Source: Chionoecetes opilio
Taxonomy: Eukaryota > Arthropoda > Malacostraca > Decapoda > Majidae
Reading direction: 5' to 3'
Length of the DNA stretch: 64,000 nt
NCBI GenBank assembly: GCA_016584305.1
Contig: JACEEZ010006452.1
Coordinates: 24,280 to 88,279 of the forward strand
Shown: positions 32,351 through 44,300 of the stretch, one piece after another
How the letters are laid out: each line of letters begins with the position of its first letter
Numbering within the stretch: the stretch's first letter is position 1
Translations under genes and position numbers: made by a program
The notes under the pieces: generated by a model
Told to the model about the DNA's origin: nothing
The model's database searches: none
Seen by the model: the letters and a program-made list of their open reading frames with translations, nothing else

Positions 32351-32774
32351 AGAAAGAAAAAAAAGAGAGATGAAGGCTCTTCTGTCGTGGCACCTCCGTG
32401 AGGAATATTCCCAGAGGTAATGAGGCATCAGAGCTATAGATAGATAGATTGTTTTTGTCCTGGAAAGTTCAAACTGGACATCACATACAGTTCCTTGCAT
32501 CTTGTTTAACTGTTCTACTTTTGTTTAACATGTATCCCCTTAAAAAAAATTTCCATACTTTTGTCACTTTGGTGTGTCTATCTTATAGTACTCTTTATAT
32601 TGATAACCAAACATAGGATCCCTTCTACAGTCTGTTGCTGTAGTATGATTACCAAGCACCCTGGCTGAAGTTTGGTGTAGCCTCACCACGTCCTCCTCCC
32701 TTTGTATTCTACCCTGCATAGTTTCTATATGAATCGTCAGTCATGTTTGATGAAAGACTGATAATTTCTTTCAG

Positions 32775-32973
32775 AGACAAAGATGCTTGTAACCAGAAGA
32801 ACATTGGAGGATGGACAGCCTTGATGTATGCTGCGTACTATGGCCACTGTGATGCAGTGAAGCTGTTGCTTGGGCATGGTGCCTCCCTTCACCTGCGAAA
32901 CCACAAAGGGTGCACTGCCCTCATGTTGGCTGCTGTGTGTGGCAGTGAGGCAACTGTGGAGATGCTCACCAAG
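32775..32973 (+). CDS. ANKS3-like protein, second coding exon (ankyrin repeats)
   Basis: The acceptor tttctttcag ends at 32774; the donor AAG|GTGGGT is at 32974, phase 0. The exon encodes DKDACNQKNIGGWTALMYAA, HCDAVKLLLGHGASLHLRN, KGCTALMLAAVCGS and ATVEMLTK: one whole ankyrin repeat (GWTALMYAAYYGH...LLLGHGA) and most of a second. It aligns with the region after the first helix pair of ANKS3. The next exon should start with the third repeat; I could not find it before the gap or after it. Confidence 0.85.
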
Positions 32974-33054
32974 GTGGGTTGCCTGCAGTTGCTGTAACTT
33001 AGATGAAAAAGGTTAGGTGAATGGGTACTAGGCAGTACTGAATTTAAGGGACTC

Positions 33055-33520
33055 AGCCTTTTAAAAGTTTGTCACTGGAAGAGGTTTTTTTTTTCGGAAA
33101 GGTTGATATGAGGGCCTATGGTCCATTATCAACCCTTAGAGGGTGCACTACTTTACAATTCTTTTGTTATTTACTGATTTATTTTGTAGATTGAAAGGGA
33201 CTGACCAAGGTCAGAAAAAAAGCCAACAAATAGCCTGCTGGATGCGAGTCCCCAGCTGGCAAGAGGCAGTAAAGAAGGAGGGCCAATTTAGTTTGGGAAG
33301 TGTCTTTATACTCCTCTCTTGAAATAATTTAAGTCGTAGAAAGGTGGGAAAACAGAAATAGGAAGAAAGTTCTAGAGTTTACCAGTGAAAGGGATGAAAG
33401 AGTGAACATATTGGTTAACTCTTGCATTAGTAAGATGGACAGATTTGGGATGAGAACTAGTAATATGTCATGCAGCATGCAGCAAGGCTGCAAAGTGGGG
33501 GGAGGCATGCTGTTACCTAG
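33055..33520 (-). pseudogene. LINE C-terminus and 3' end, minus strand
   Basis: Read on the minus strand it has SFHPFHW and the LELSSYFCFPTF / LFQERSIKTLPKLNWPSFF tail, matching 23050-23335, followed by a 3' UTR. It is 5' truncated. Confidence 0.65.
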
Positions 33521-33559
33521 GTCAGAAAAGCAGTTAGCATGAAAATAACGTTAGAATGT

Positions 33560-33890
33560 TAGAATGTTAGAATTAGAAATTAGCGTTAACTAAATAAATA
33601 ACATCATTAATCGGGTAATTTTCCTGATTGATGATGTTATTTATTTAGTCAATGCTAATTTATGCATGGTGCTAATTCATTTATCAGAAAACTATATATA
33701 TCAATGGAAAGCTAATAAAATTCCGCTTCTATTGAGATGCTCCATGTTATATGTTGTCTCGCAAAATATTAAATGGCAAATAGTTTAAGTGAATATTAAG
33801 TGAATGCATATTTCTTCAGTCTTATAATGGCATTTCTTTAGTGAGTTTTACTGTTTTTTATTTGATAATATTATAGAACAAACAATTACG
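33560..33890 (-). repeat. Dispersed palindromic repeat, inverted copy
   Basis: It is the reverse complement of 23490-23806. The palindrome at 33581-33660 is centred on 'atcgggtaattttcctgat', and the rest has AT-rich unique words such as 'cattgatatatatagttttc' when inverted. Confidence 0.75.
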
Positions 33891-33976
33891 AAAATAACAT
33901 TATTGCGAGCTGCTACCTACCATAACACCCATCGCTAAGGTGGAACCATCGTAAGGTTCGCGATAGAAGGGCTAAC

Positions 33977-34787
33977 NNNNNNNNNNNNNNNNNNNNNNNN
34001 NNNNNNNNNNNNNNNNNNNNNNNNNNNNNNNNNNNNNNNNNNNNNNNNNNNNNNNNNNNNNNNNNNNNNNNNNNNNNNNNNNNNNNNNNNNNNNNNNNNN
34101 NNNNNNNNNNNNNNNNNNNNNNNNNNNNNNNNNNNNNNNNNNNNNNNNNNNNNNNNNNNNNNNNNNNNNNNNNNNNNNNNNNNNNNNNNNNNNNNNNNNN
34201 NNNNNNNNNNNNNNNNNNNNNNNNNNNNNNNNNNNNNNNNNNNNNNNNNNNNNNNNNNNNNNNNNNNNNNNNNNNNNNNNNNNNNNNNNNNNNNNNNNNN
34301 NNNNNNNNNNNNNNNNNNNNNNNNNNNNNNNNNNNNNNNNNNNNNNNNNNNNNNNNNNNNNNNNNNNNNNNNNNNNNNNNNNNNNNNNNNNNNNNNNNNN
34401 NNNNNNNNNNNNNNNNNNNNNNNNNNNNNNNNNNNNNNNNNNNNNNNNNNNNNNNNNNNNNNNNNNNNNNNNNNNNNNNNNNNNNNNNNNNNNNNNNNNN
34501 NNNNNNNNNNNNNNNNNNNNNNNNNNNNNNNNNNNNNNNNNNNNNNNNNNNNNNNNNNNNNNNNNNNNNNNNNNNNNNNNNNNNNNNNNNNNNNNNNNNN
34601 NNNNNNNNNNNNNNNNNNNNNNNNNNNNNNNNNNNNNNNNNNNNNNNNNNNNNNNNNNNNNNNNNNNNNNNNNNNNNNNNNNNNNNNNNNNNNNNNNNNN
34701 NNNNNNNNNNNNNNNNNNNNNNNNNNNNNNNNNNNNNNNNNNNNNNNNNNNNNNNNNNNNNNNNNNNNNNNNNNNNNNNNNNNNNNN
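33977..34787. other. Assembly gap (811 N)
   Basis: Run of N. The open frame of 301 codons that spans it is an artefact. Confidence 1.
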
Positions 34788-34801
34788 TTTCTCTTATAAC
34801 A

Positions 34802-36253
34802 TCTATAAGTCTATTCACTTAAGCCTGGATTCCTGGGCTGGGAGCTGCTCGCTGCCTAGCCGAGTTTGTAAGGACGTCGCTGATTGGCTGATAGACTCGG
34901 GCTGGGTGGCGATGGTGGTGGTACTTGCTTCGCCGCAACCCAAAACCCTTGCGTTGCCTCAGAAAAATATTCATATTTCTTGGCTTTACTCATCTCTTAC
35001 ACAAGATAGGCCTATTTTGTTTGCATCAGTAAATCAGGCATGATTGTTCAACAACAACAATCATTCATAACTCAATAGGGTAAAAAATAAAGTCATGACT
35101 GACTATCACAAGAGTAGGCAGACTTTTAGGTTTTCAGTGCATTGAAATGTTGTACTCCTACCCGATATAACCAAGCTACCAATAATAGTTATGAAAGCTG
35201 AGCCTACCATCGTGTTCATAATACATTGCTGCATATCATAGCATAAAAAAATTACAGTAAGACTACACTAATATTAAGATAATTAAAGGAAAGTAAAAGA
35301 GTGTATAAACATTATTTCTTGCTTATTTTGCTTCAACTCGCTCTAACTCCATATGTTTGGTCACATTCAATTTTCAGAACTGTTTCAAAATCCTTATACT
35401 TTTCCGCTTCCTGTGGTATGTAGCACGTACCAATAAGGAAAATAGTAGTTGGTCAAAATGGCTAAGAAAGTTAAACGTGTTTCAACTGGTGCCGTGACGG
35501 GTGGAGCCTCTGATAGCTCTCCCGAAACAGTCTCTCCTATATAGGGAGCAATGCTCACCCGTCACTGTGCCAGTTTGCAGTAGTAGTTTTAACTTTCTTA
35601 GCCATTTTGACCACCTACTCTTTTCCTTATTGGTACGTGCTACATACCACAGGAAGCGGAAAAGTATAAGGATTTTGAAACAGTTCTTGAAAATTGAATG
35701 TGACCAAAACTTATGGAGTTAGAGCGAGTTGAAGCAAATAAGCAAGAAATATGTTTATACACTTTTACTTTCCTTTAATTATCTTAATATTAGTGTAGTC
35801 TTACTGTATTTTTTTTTACTCATGATATGCAGCAATGTATTATGAACACGATGGTAAACTCAGCTTTCATAACTATCATCTGGTAGCTTGGTTATATCGG
35901 GTAGGAGTACAACATTTCAATGCACTGAAAACCTAAAAGTCCGCCTACTCATGTGATAGTCAGTCATGACTTTATTTTTTACCCTATTGAGTTATGAATG
36001 GCGTGTTGTTGTTGAACAATCACTGCCTGATTTACTGATGCAAACAAAATAGGCCTATCTTGTGTAAGAGATGAGTAAAGCCAAGAAATTATGAATATTT
36101 TTCTGAGGCAACGCAAGGGTTTTGGGTTGCGGCCAAGCAAGTACCACCACCATCGCCACCCGGCCCGAGGCTATCAGCCAATCAGCGACCGTCGTTACTA
36201 CTCGCCTAGGCATCGAGCCGCTCCCAGGAATCCAGCTAAGTGATAGACTATAG
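34802..36253. repeat. Large inverted repeat, arms about 700 bp
   Basis: 34802-35513 is the reverse complement of 35546-36253 with a few per cent difference. The centre is 'agctctcccgaaacagtctc'. Each arm, read inward, carries an ATGGCTAAGAAAGTTAAA start (at 35459 plus and 35602 minus) giving MAKKVKRVSTGAV or MAKKVKTTTANWH, then a stop soon after. The outer tips read CACTTA-GC-TGGATTCCTGG. It could be a foldback element, two head-to-head gene 5' ends, or an assembly or read artefact at the gap edge. Confidence 0.8.
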
Positions 36254-36739
36254 TCATGAATACACCTTAAATGTACAATGTATACAATTTTGCAGTATTT
36301 GATCCATAATTATCATTATCATTATCATTCAAGCAACAAAAATCCATTTTCTTTATTACAGTAAGCCTTATTTGCAGGGCAGGAGGGTACCTAATGTCAT
36401 GCTCACGGAGTTACCATACTCGCGTGTCTATGTTCCCCTAACCCCTGCGAGCATGAAGGGTTTACTTTACAGTAAACCCTCGATAAACCACAACCAATTG
36501 GGGGAAGGGTCGATCGCAATATCCGATAGTTTCGGTTTTATAGGAATGATCGGTTGTCGCATCATAAACTGAACAGAGTTTGGTATGAGCTGTTTCGGTT
36601 ATGAGGGGGCGTCGTCTCGGTTCAAAACAGTACGTCGTTCATCATACGAACTGAGTTAAAATTCAATGCAAGCAAAAATTACAGAATAATAAGAGTTGAA
36701 GAAAAAAAAAGTTGAAAAGAGAAAAAAATTAATGCACTA
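36254..36739. other. Intergenic, with a Tigger-like left end at about 36474
   Basis: CAGTAAACCCTCGATAAACC at 36474, with 'gatcgcaatatccgatag' after it, is in the style of the Tigger termini. No right end is found. Nothing else is recognised. Confidence 0.4.
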
Positions 36740-36910
36740 CAGTAAAACCTCGTTTTTCCCGGGACTATAGGAGAGCATGGTTTTGTTTTCCTGAACCTGA
36801 AAGTCCGCGGAATCGCAACAGTCTGAGGCCAGTACCCACCCCCGGACGTTTTTCTAAATCTGTCCGATATAAAAACCGCCCAATAACAACTACCCCGCCG
36901 CCGGACTTTA
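36740..36910. mobile_element. Tigger-like F2 variant, left end
   Basis: CAGTAAAACCTCGTTTTTCC after TA, then 'gtacccacccccggacgttttt' and 'aactaccccgccgccggact', words present in F2 copies a and b. The right end is not found; a LINE fragment follows directly. Confidence 0.6.
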
Positions 36911-36984
36911 CGACATGTTGTTGTGGTTGGGTTGTTTAGGCTGCGAGGATCCTTGGGGAACACTATAGGCAACGGTGAGTCTAT

Positions 36985-37519
36985 GTGCTTCACAGGGCGG
37001 TAGTTGACCTGTCTTCCTCAGGAAGGCACGGTGAGGCGGATGCAGCGTTGTTTGCCGTGAGGGGGTGGACGCCACATGCCGCCAGCAGGGTGGGCAGGTC
37101 AAAAGTGGTGACGTCAGGGCGAGTAGTGAGCGTGTTAGCACTACACAGTGGGAGTGGAAGCACGGACACTGCAGCAGAAAGTGTTCATAGTCTCCGGGAC
37201 GTCCCTGCACCAGGGCATGACGGTCGGGGACAGACGAGCACGTGAAGGTGAGCAGTGAGTGTCGTGGGACCAGGGGGAGGTAGTGAGGGTGGAAATCGAG
37301 GACGTAGGACTTTTTCCTTATCCATGGCGGGGGGGAAGAGTCACTGCGGTATTGCACAGGAGTCATGCGCCGAGGAACACGCCGAGCGTGTTTCCAGGTT
37401 GATCGGCAGACAAGTGAGATGAGGCGTTGGTCCACGGATGGAGCGGCAGAGGGAAAGGGGGTTGTGTTTAAACTGTTCAGGCCATCTTGCCTTAACACTT
37501 TAGACTCTGGCGGTAGCAC
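36985..37519 (-). pseudogene. LINE C-terminal fragment with EHFLLQCP motif
   Basis: A 203-residue open frame (36908-37519) contains PHYLPLVPRHSLLTFTCSS, GDYEHFLLQCPCFHSHCV and CAFLRKTGQ-like RAFLRKTGQLP. The EHFLLxCP segment after a Cys-rich part lies near the C-terminus of many LINE polyproteins. Neighbouring frames hold the upstream Cys part, so at least one frameshift is present. This is the source type of the minisatellite in F2 elements. Confidence 0.6.
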
Positions 37520-38330
37520 TCATACGTCATGTGCCATACAATACTATACATATAACATACAAAACATCGGTTTAATATACATGTAAGGGCAATGACACAT
37601 ATGGATTGCATGGTGTAATTACAACTAGACTGTACCATAAAATTGCGGAGTACAAGTTGACCAGTCGTACAATTGACCTCAAGATTATCGCTCAAGATAC
37701 GATTAAGCCTATACGTGCCCCTATTAAATCGGCCCACAAAAATACGGAAGGCTAGGGTAGGGCAAAGCTTAAATGGAATATTGGTACGGTACGGTATACG
37801 GCTAGACTGTGCAAAATCACATAAAACCACACACGTTAAATGAATATATGGAATCTTTAATATAGGTCCGCCTCTTGTTGCATTTGAAAACACCATAGAC
37901 CCTGATAGTGTATCCGCTACATACTGTATATTATAGTAAAACACGGTTAGTACCTATGACTGGACTGGCACTTACCGGTACCTCCGCCATTGCATATGTG
38001 AAGAAAAAAACAGGCCCGTGGCGCCACTAAACCCCACCGCCTATGAAATCTGTATGGGTCCGTTACCACTGCCCACACGCAGCTTAATGGACCCTTATAC
38101 CACTGAACAGGCCACTCAAGGCCTAAAGGGGGTATCACACTAAGCCATTTCCTCCCACTTCACCGAAAAGGTTGGAGGTAGTGGGGAGGTTGCGGCCACT
38201 ACAGTCACCGAGTCGGAGGAAAACATGCCTCCGAAATTTGGGGTCCAACGCCCCACTTGTGTGAGGTATTTCAAAACATGGTGTCAGATGTTTAACTCTT
38301 TGTCAATCTATGTTATTTCATTATGCACTA
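37520..38330. other. No gene recognised
   Basis: Mixed sequence. A 150-codon minus-strand open frame (37492-37944) has no recognisable motif and is overlapped by the LINE fragment, so I do not call it. Confidence 0.4.
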
Positions 38331-39537
38331 CAGTACCCTCCCGAGTTTTGCATATGATTTCTTCGAGGCATAGCGCTAAAATCGAGGATCGCGAAACGCG
38401 TGTATTGAAAACACTGTAAAAATGCGTAGTTGCAGGTGCAAGATGTAACGTTATTTTATGGCGTATGAGATCACTTTTCTCCACACCCAAAATACCTCAA
38501 AATGCCCAGAAGCCCCATGGCCACCAGCAGTGAATGTGGTACCGGGTTGTTAGCGGAGGTTTGTGACCCGCTCTCGGGGTGTGGCTTTGGCCAACAGTAG
38601 AGAAGAGGGAGAGAGAGGTAAATAGGGGGAGAAGAGGAGGACCTACGAGGTTGAAGCATGAGCTGTGATTAAACCAAGAACAACGGATGTTGTCAGTGAG
38701 CCTTTTGGATGGTGTTCTCCCACACACATATTATGTTGGGAGAGAAGCAAACGGGGGAGCAAAACTAGGTGTTTTCATTTTCACTCCCTCCTCTCCACCG
38801 CCTCGCATCAAATTCATAAGGAGTCCCCCATCCACTGAGGGGCCCCCTGACTCTCATTCTATCTCATGCATGCTCTCCCCCCCCCCCAAAGAATTTTCCA
38901 AGAAAGAATTCTTTACACTTTCAGCCACCCCACGACTGTCATTCCTCCATTTCAGCACCACAACACCAGCAGGTATCCATTGCCTATCCACACTCCTGTC
39001 TCTCGTCTGGTCCATTCTTCCACCCGACCTCTATTACCACTTACCTCCAACATTTTGTGTTCTAGCATACTCATACCGTTCAACATTCCAGCATACAAGT
39101 ACTCACAGTCTAATCCCACTCTGGACCGGTATTACCAAAACTTAATCATAGCTATGACAGAAATGTTATCATTTGCCTACCCCCTTGAATATCATTAATT
39201 TTTTGTTAAGAAACTGCCATTTATCATAAGTTTGGATATCTAGCACAATTTTTCTATTCATAGGGCATTGCTAAATATAGCGTCATTGTTTCTTTACATA
39301 TGGTTATCTAAGCAGTTAAATTCATCCTTTGACCAGTTTTATGGAGTGATACTTCTTCCCTTATGTTATAACATGTTTAGGGCAGTGACACAGAGAGGAT
39401 GTAGTAATTCTATTCCCGAAAATAAGGCATATAAGATGTACCGTGAAGCAGTATCCCGTGAAACACGGGGACAGATTTGCCAGATGCGATGTTTTCTATT
39501 TAAAGCTGTTTGACCAAAGTTGGTGAGGAACAATATG

Positions 39538-39955
39538 CCCTCACACAGTCACTCTGTATTCCTAACAGCTGTGCATCACTCAGCTGCTCAAACACATCCC
39601 TATGTGGGACGAATATTCTTCACTGAGGATGTATTGTGTCTTGGCCCTGTGGACACGAAGTGAAAGTTTATCATAGTCGCTTCTGGCTTTTCTTACGGCG
39701 TGATTCATATTGTCGCGCTAGAACTCTGGAACCTCACTCATTAGCCCTCACACGGTCCCACTCGGTATTTCTTATCAGCTGTGAGCATCACTAGCTCACT
39801 CAACACATCACCTATGTGGGTAAATTATTCCTTACTGAGGCGTTATGGTGGTGTCTTCGGACCTGTGACAGCAGGAAGTTTTATCATAGTCGCAGGCCGT
39901 TATAATAGGCTGCGCTTCCCCTAGAATACTCTGCGTGAACCCACTCTTAGCCTCC
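39538..39955. repeat. Tandem duplication, about 207 bp unit, two copies
   Basis: 'ccctcacac.gtc.c' opens both units (39538, 39745). Shared words are 'cagctgtg', 'cctatgtggg' and 'ttatcatagtcgc'. The copies differ by many single-base indels. Confidence 0.75.
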
Positions 39956-40901
39956 GTGGCGGTTTGTGATAGTTCCCCCCAAATTTATGAATTCGCCAGC
40001 CTAGTTGTGACTAAAGGCCATGTGTCAGCTATGATATACGTTATTTAACTATGATCGCTTTGTTAAATAATACCGGGCCTGCTCACAAATCAAACACGTC
40101 TTGCTGCCACCATTCTTCATATGTACAGTGGATGACAGAGAAGTCGGGTTGTGTACGCGACGCCAGCATGTTACCCGCGTACTCAAGAAATTAACACGTT
40201 TCTTACATACACTGTACCAGTAACTGGGGGTTTTGATATTTATTGGTCCATGCTGTTTGACCGTAGAAATCTCACAACGGTCTATGATCAATATTCAGTC
40301 TTTTGAAACTTTTTTTCTGCCTATCGACGAGGCAAGGCCGATAGACTTATTCATTTGGCGATTATCGTGATTCTGTAACCACCCGCTAAACCGGTGCGTT
40401 GAGCTATTACCAGTTCTCCACACAATCTGTTGCACAAAACTGAGCCTTAGCTAAGGTGTGGAATATGGGTGATCTGGTCTGCAGGCCTCAGGCTGAGGCC
40501 CCATATCTAATTGAGCAAAAAATACTTTCCCCCCCCCCCCCCCCCCCGCAAGTTTTGTTGACTTTTTTGGAAAATTCGCAACGGGACGTGACCAATAGAA
40601 ACAATACAATGGTCACCTCGTCACTGACCATTAATGACTCATGAGTTTTTAAAACAGCAAGCAGGAAGTCATGTAGTGAGGAGTTCCTATTTACACCTGT
40701 TTTTGAAGAAAAATAACTCCCATAAGAAGATTATGGGAGGGAATAACTAAATTTGCTCAAGGAGCGTGACGGGAATCCTGAACGGATGCACGACACCATG
40801 CAGGAAGTTAGCTTCACTGTACATCTGTACATACGAGTACAACTATTTACCTCTATGGCGATACTTGATCCTGATCTTGATAGGACGTAAGGTATACAAT
40901 T

Positions 40902-41176
40902 TTTCTCTGCACCGCCTCGAGTGCTTAAGAACACCCACATGCCACCACATTAACTATACCCTACGGATTGCGGAGTGCATCGGTAGGAAACAGGGCGGCG
41001 GCATGAACCTCTAATCACAACGCGTCAAAATATAAATCCTTTCCTGCACCATCCCACGGCCCGCGAGGGCAACCATCAAAAGCCTGAGTGAACTTCCTTA
41101 GCGGCCTATCATCCATCCTGGAGGGCACATGCCTAATGGCGTAGTACACACACAAACAAACAAACAAAAACAAAAA
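40902..41176 (+). mobile_element. 5'-truncated tRNA-SINE inside F6b
   Basis: SINE body from 'tctctgcaccg' to the (CA)n/A-rich tail, with many one-base indels (for example 'ccctacggattgcggagtgc' against the usual cctcgattgcgagtgc). It is placed as in F6a. Confidence 0.8.
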
Positions 41177-41339
41177 AACTGGTACGCTTGCAGCATGAAA
41201 CTTGGGGAGATAATGTCGCGGAAAGTCGGGTTGTAAGAATTTAGGGGACTCCAGCGCGAATACTTCGAGGACCCGCGAAACTCGGATAGCGTGAAAATCC
41301 CGGGAGGATACTGTATAATGGACTTCCTAATGGGAATTA

Positions 41340-44300
41340 CAGTAAACCTTCCGTATTCGATAATATATTGGGCCAACGGAGTGGTCCCGATTATGCAAGG
41401 GATTCTGAATAATGACAGGATAAAATAATAATAAAATAATAAAGTATAAATAAAAAAATATATGTATATGTGATAAAACATTTCTAAGTCATGGAAATAT
41501 CAATAAAACATAAGATAACAACCATGTAAATAAATAAATCTACAGTTAAAAATACACAATTACAGTTCTGTACAGGTGTAGTGTACAGCACTGTTTAGTT
41601 CCTGTACCGTCTGGCTACGGCAGCCGGCAGTTAGTATCATGATGGCGGAGATTTCCCGTCATCCTTTTGGTGTTGTTTGTAGGGCGCGAGACCCACTTGA
41701 GAGCCCTATGACCCTGGTGATATCCTATGATGCTATCACAGGGCGGGTAGCTGACCTGTCTTCTCAGCAAGGACCACAGGTGAGGCGGATGACAGGTGTT
41801 GTCTTGAGAGGTAAGCGGGGCGCCAGGTGTGGCCAGGTCTCGCCAGCAGGGTGGGCAGGGTTATAAGTTTATTAGTCTTGATTATACAATTGTAGTGATT
41901 ATGGTGAGTGTTAATATAAAGTGTTCATTATTTAGGTCAGTGTAGTACTGGTGCCACCTTAAAATAAGGGTGATTTTTAAAAGGTTGTTGAGGTGGCACC
42001 ACTGGGTAGCCAGTTGAAGGAAAACATTCTTGCAGCGGGCACCTGTTAACATCAACGGAAAAAATGTTCTGTGACACGACCTTTAAAGGCCTGTAGTCAA
42101 TACGTCTGTTGACTGTGAATTGCGAGAAGGTTTTTAGAACACAGTTTGTCATTGCCTGGTGACTGATGGCTACAAGTTTGATGACTTCATTAATCATTGC
42201 CTGGTGACCTGATGACAGTTTGATGACTGCATTACTCGCCTAAGCCATTAGTAAGGACTTCTATACATGTTTTTTAACTACCCTATCCGAGGGAGGCTTG
42301 CTGGATACGGTAGTACAGGGCAGGGAATATAATATATAGCGGTGGGAAGAGCGGGTGGTTAGTGGAGCTATGACCTCCGTTTGCTGGATCTGGGCCACGG
42401 CTCATTGGCCTCGACAATCGCATACAACATTTGGACACAACAAAGGAACCACAAATTACTGTAATTGCCGGCGGCTAAGACGCAGTTTTTTTTCCATTAA
42501 AAAGGAATGCAAAGTTCACCGGCTTCTAATTGCGGCCATATTAGCGATTGAGAGGTCGGCAGAGGATGCAGAACAGTACGGTTGGTGTATACTAAGGGGG
42601 CTGGAGTGATCTGTGTTGAGCAGTAGGTCCACCTGAGCACAAGATTTGTAAACTGTGTATCTACAGTAATGCATAATACTAAGAAAAGGTTGGAGTTAAG
42701 AGAAAACAAGAGCTGGGGCAACAAGACGGGCGATTGTTGCGGGCCAAGATGGCCGAGTCAGATGTAAACATCATCCAACCCCGCTGCGCTCTCTCATTGT
42801 AAAAAACGTCTATGGTATTTCAGGTCTGCTGCTTAACTTGGGATACTTAAACGCGGGTGCCCCCTCCGCACACCCACCATGGGGTTCATACCGCTGAGAC
42901 TCCTCCCTGCACCATGTGAAAAGACAAACACCGCATATCAGATGGCGCCTTAACCCGCATTCGACCTCAGTGGTGTTGCAGCTGTGTCGGCGAGGACCAA
43001 GTCAGGTTCCAGGCGTAGGTCAACTCGAATCCTGGTCAAGACGGGGGGTGGCCTAAGCTGAAGCTGATGCAGGTGGTATCGTGTTAGCGCCGCTAAGTGG
43101 AAGCAAGGTGGGATAGGAGGAACAGCATAGGCCCCCTTTGTACCACCACTCGACCTCAATCCTCCCCTGTACCGCTACGGAAAGGCAATTTTACTGTTGA
43201 AAGAGTGTTTAGTAAAAAGGCCGCCAACGGTACGTAGACGGGGACAAACGCTCTTCCACACGGCCTACTACACCAAGATCTATAGACCCATCACGGCGCA
43301 CACACCGCCGCCTTCAAGGCAGAACCTCACACTATACCATCATGTGAAGCAGCACAGTCTCATCACATCCGTTTAGAATTTCGTACATTCAAAAACAAAA
43401 ATAGACTTGTTACACTAAACGGTTGCTTGTTGCCGCGTCACGCTCCAATACCTCACGTCCTGTCACGTAACGGTTTTCCGGGGAAGAATATTTTAACGTA
43501 AGAAACGTGCCGTGCTGAAAATTTAGTTTTCTCAAGGCTTTATGTATACCCAAAAACAGGGTCTTTTAGAGTTTCAATCTCTTCTTCATCCAACAGAAGT
43601 GCTATTAATGCAAATTTCTTCAACCATAGTCCTCCTGAGGCACCATGTCTGCTTAGAGGGTGAGCAGTAAACTGCCGAAATGACGGAACCTGTGAAGAAG
43701 TAGTGACAAGGCACGGATGACGGAACATGCCGTGATTTCAGAGTGGAACCAGCCTTCACCTGTACCTCTGAAGAAGATAATCAACCCCTCGCGACTGTGA
43801 TCAGATGCATAGGTGTAAACCAGGGCAAATATCGTCCCTTATGTCCCGGACAACGGTTGCTTCAACAATTACAACAATAACAACAAGTAGAGATGGTTTA
43901 CCTTTACAGTCTTACCTAATATATCTTCGTAAAATTTGTTATTGGGCAACCACCGATTTCGAGGCCGGAACTTAATCCTCCTGATAATTGTTGATGGTTT
44001 TGAATAATCTGCTCCGTTGTTGTCGGAAAATCAATGTTTTTAACATGTGTGTGGTGGGGGGGGGGCAAACCTGCACCTCCAGGTCCGCACCACAAACATT
44101 GTTACACTTCATACTGCCATAGTATTGGTAATTCTCGTTTTTTCTGCCTATATCAATCTGTTACTAAACCAAACCCCACCTCTAACCTAACTTAACTCTC
44201 TGGGCTGAAATAAACGGTTAAGTTAGATTGTCGGTACTACATGTAATGCAGTTATTATTTTATTGCGCCATGGGAAATGGGGCTCAAACTACTCAGAATG

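Larger units (their letters stand above)
38331..41313. mobile_element. Tigger-like F6 element, copy b
   Basis: The left end CAGTACCCTCCCGAGTTTTG and the reverse complement of the right end (CAGTATCCTCCCGGGATTTT) are flanked by TA. Like copy a, it has the F4-like segment near the left end (38440-38700) and a SINE near the right end (40902-41176). The extra 1.5 kb in the middle contains no recognised transposase; it has a poly-C tract at 40529-40547 and a tandem duplication. Confidence 0.8.

Noticed and set aside
33913..34818. 301-codon minus-strand open frame
   Set aside because: It is made of the assembly gap (N).
38687..39198. Overlapping plus-strand frames of 110-152 codons
   Set aside because: Low-complexity Ser/Pro/Thr sequence inside F6b, with no motif and a conflict between frames.
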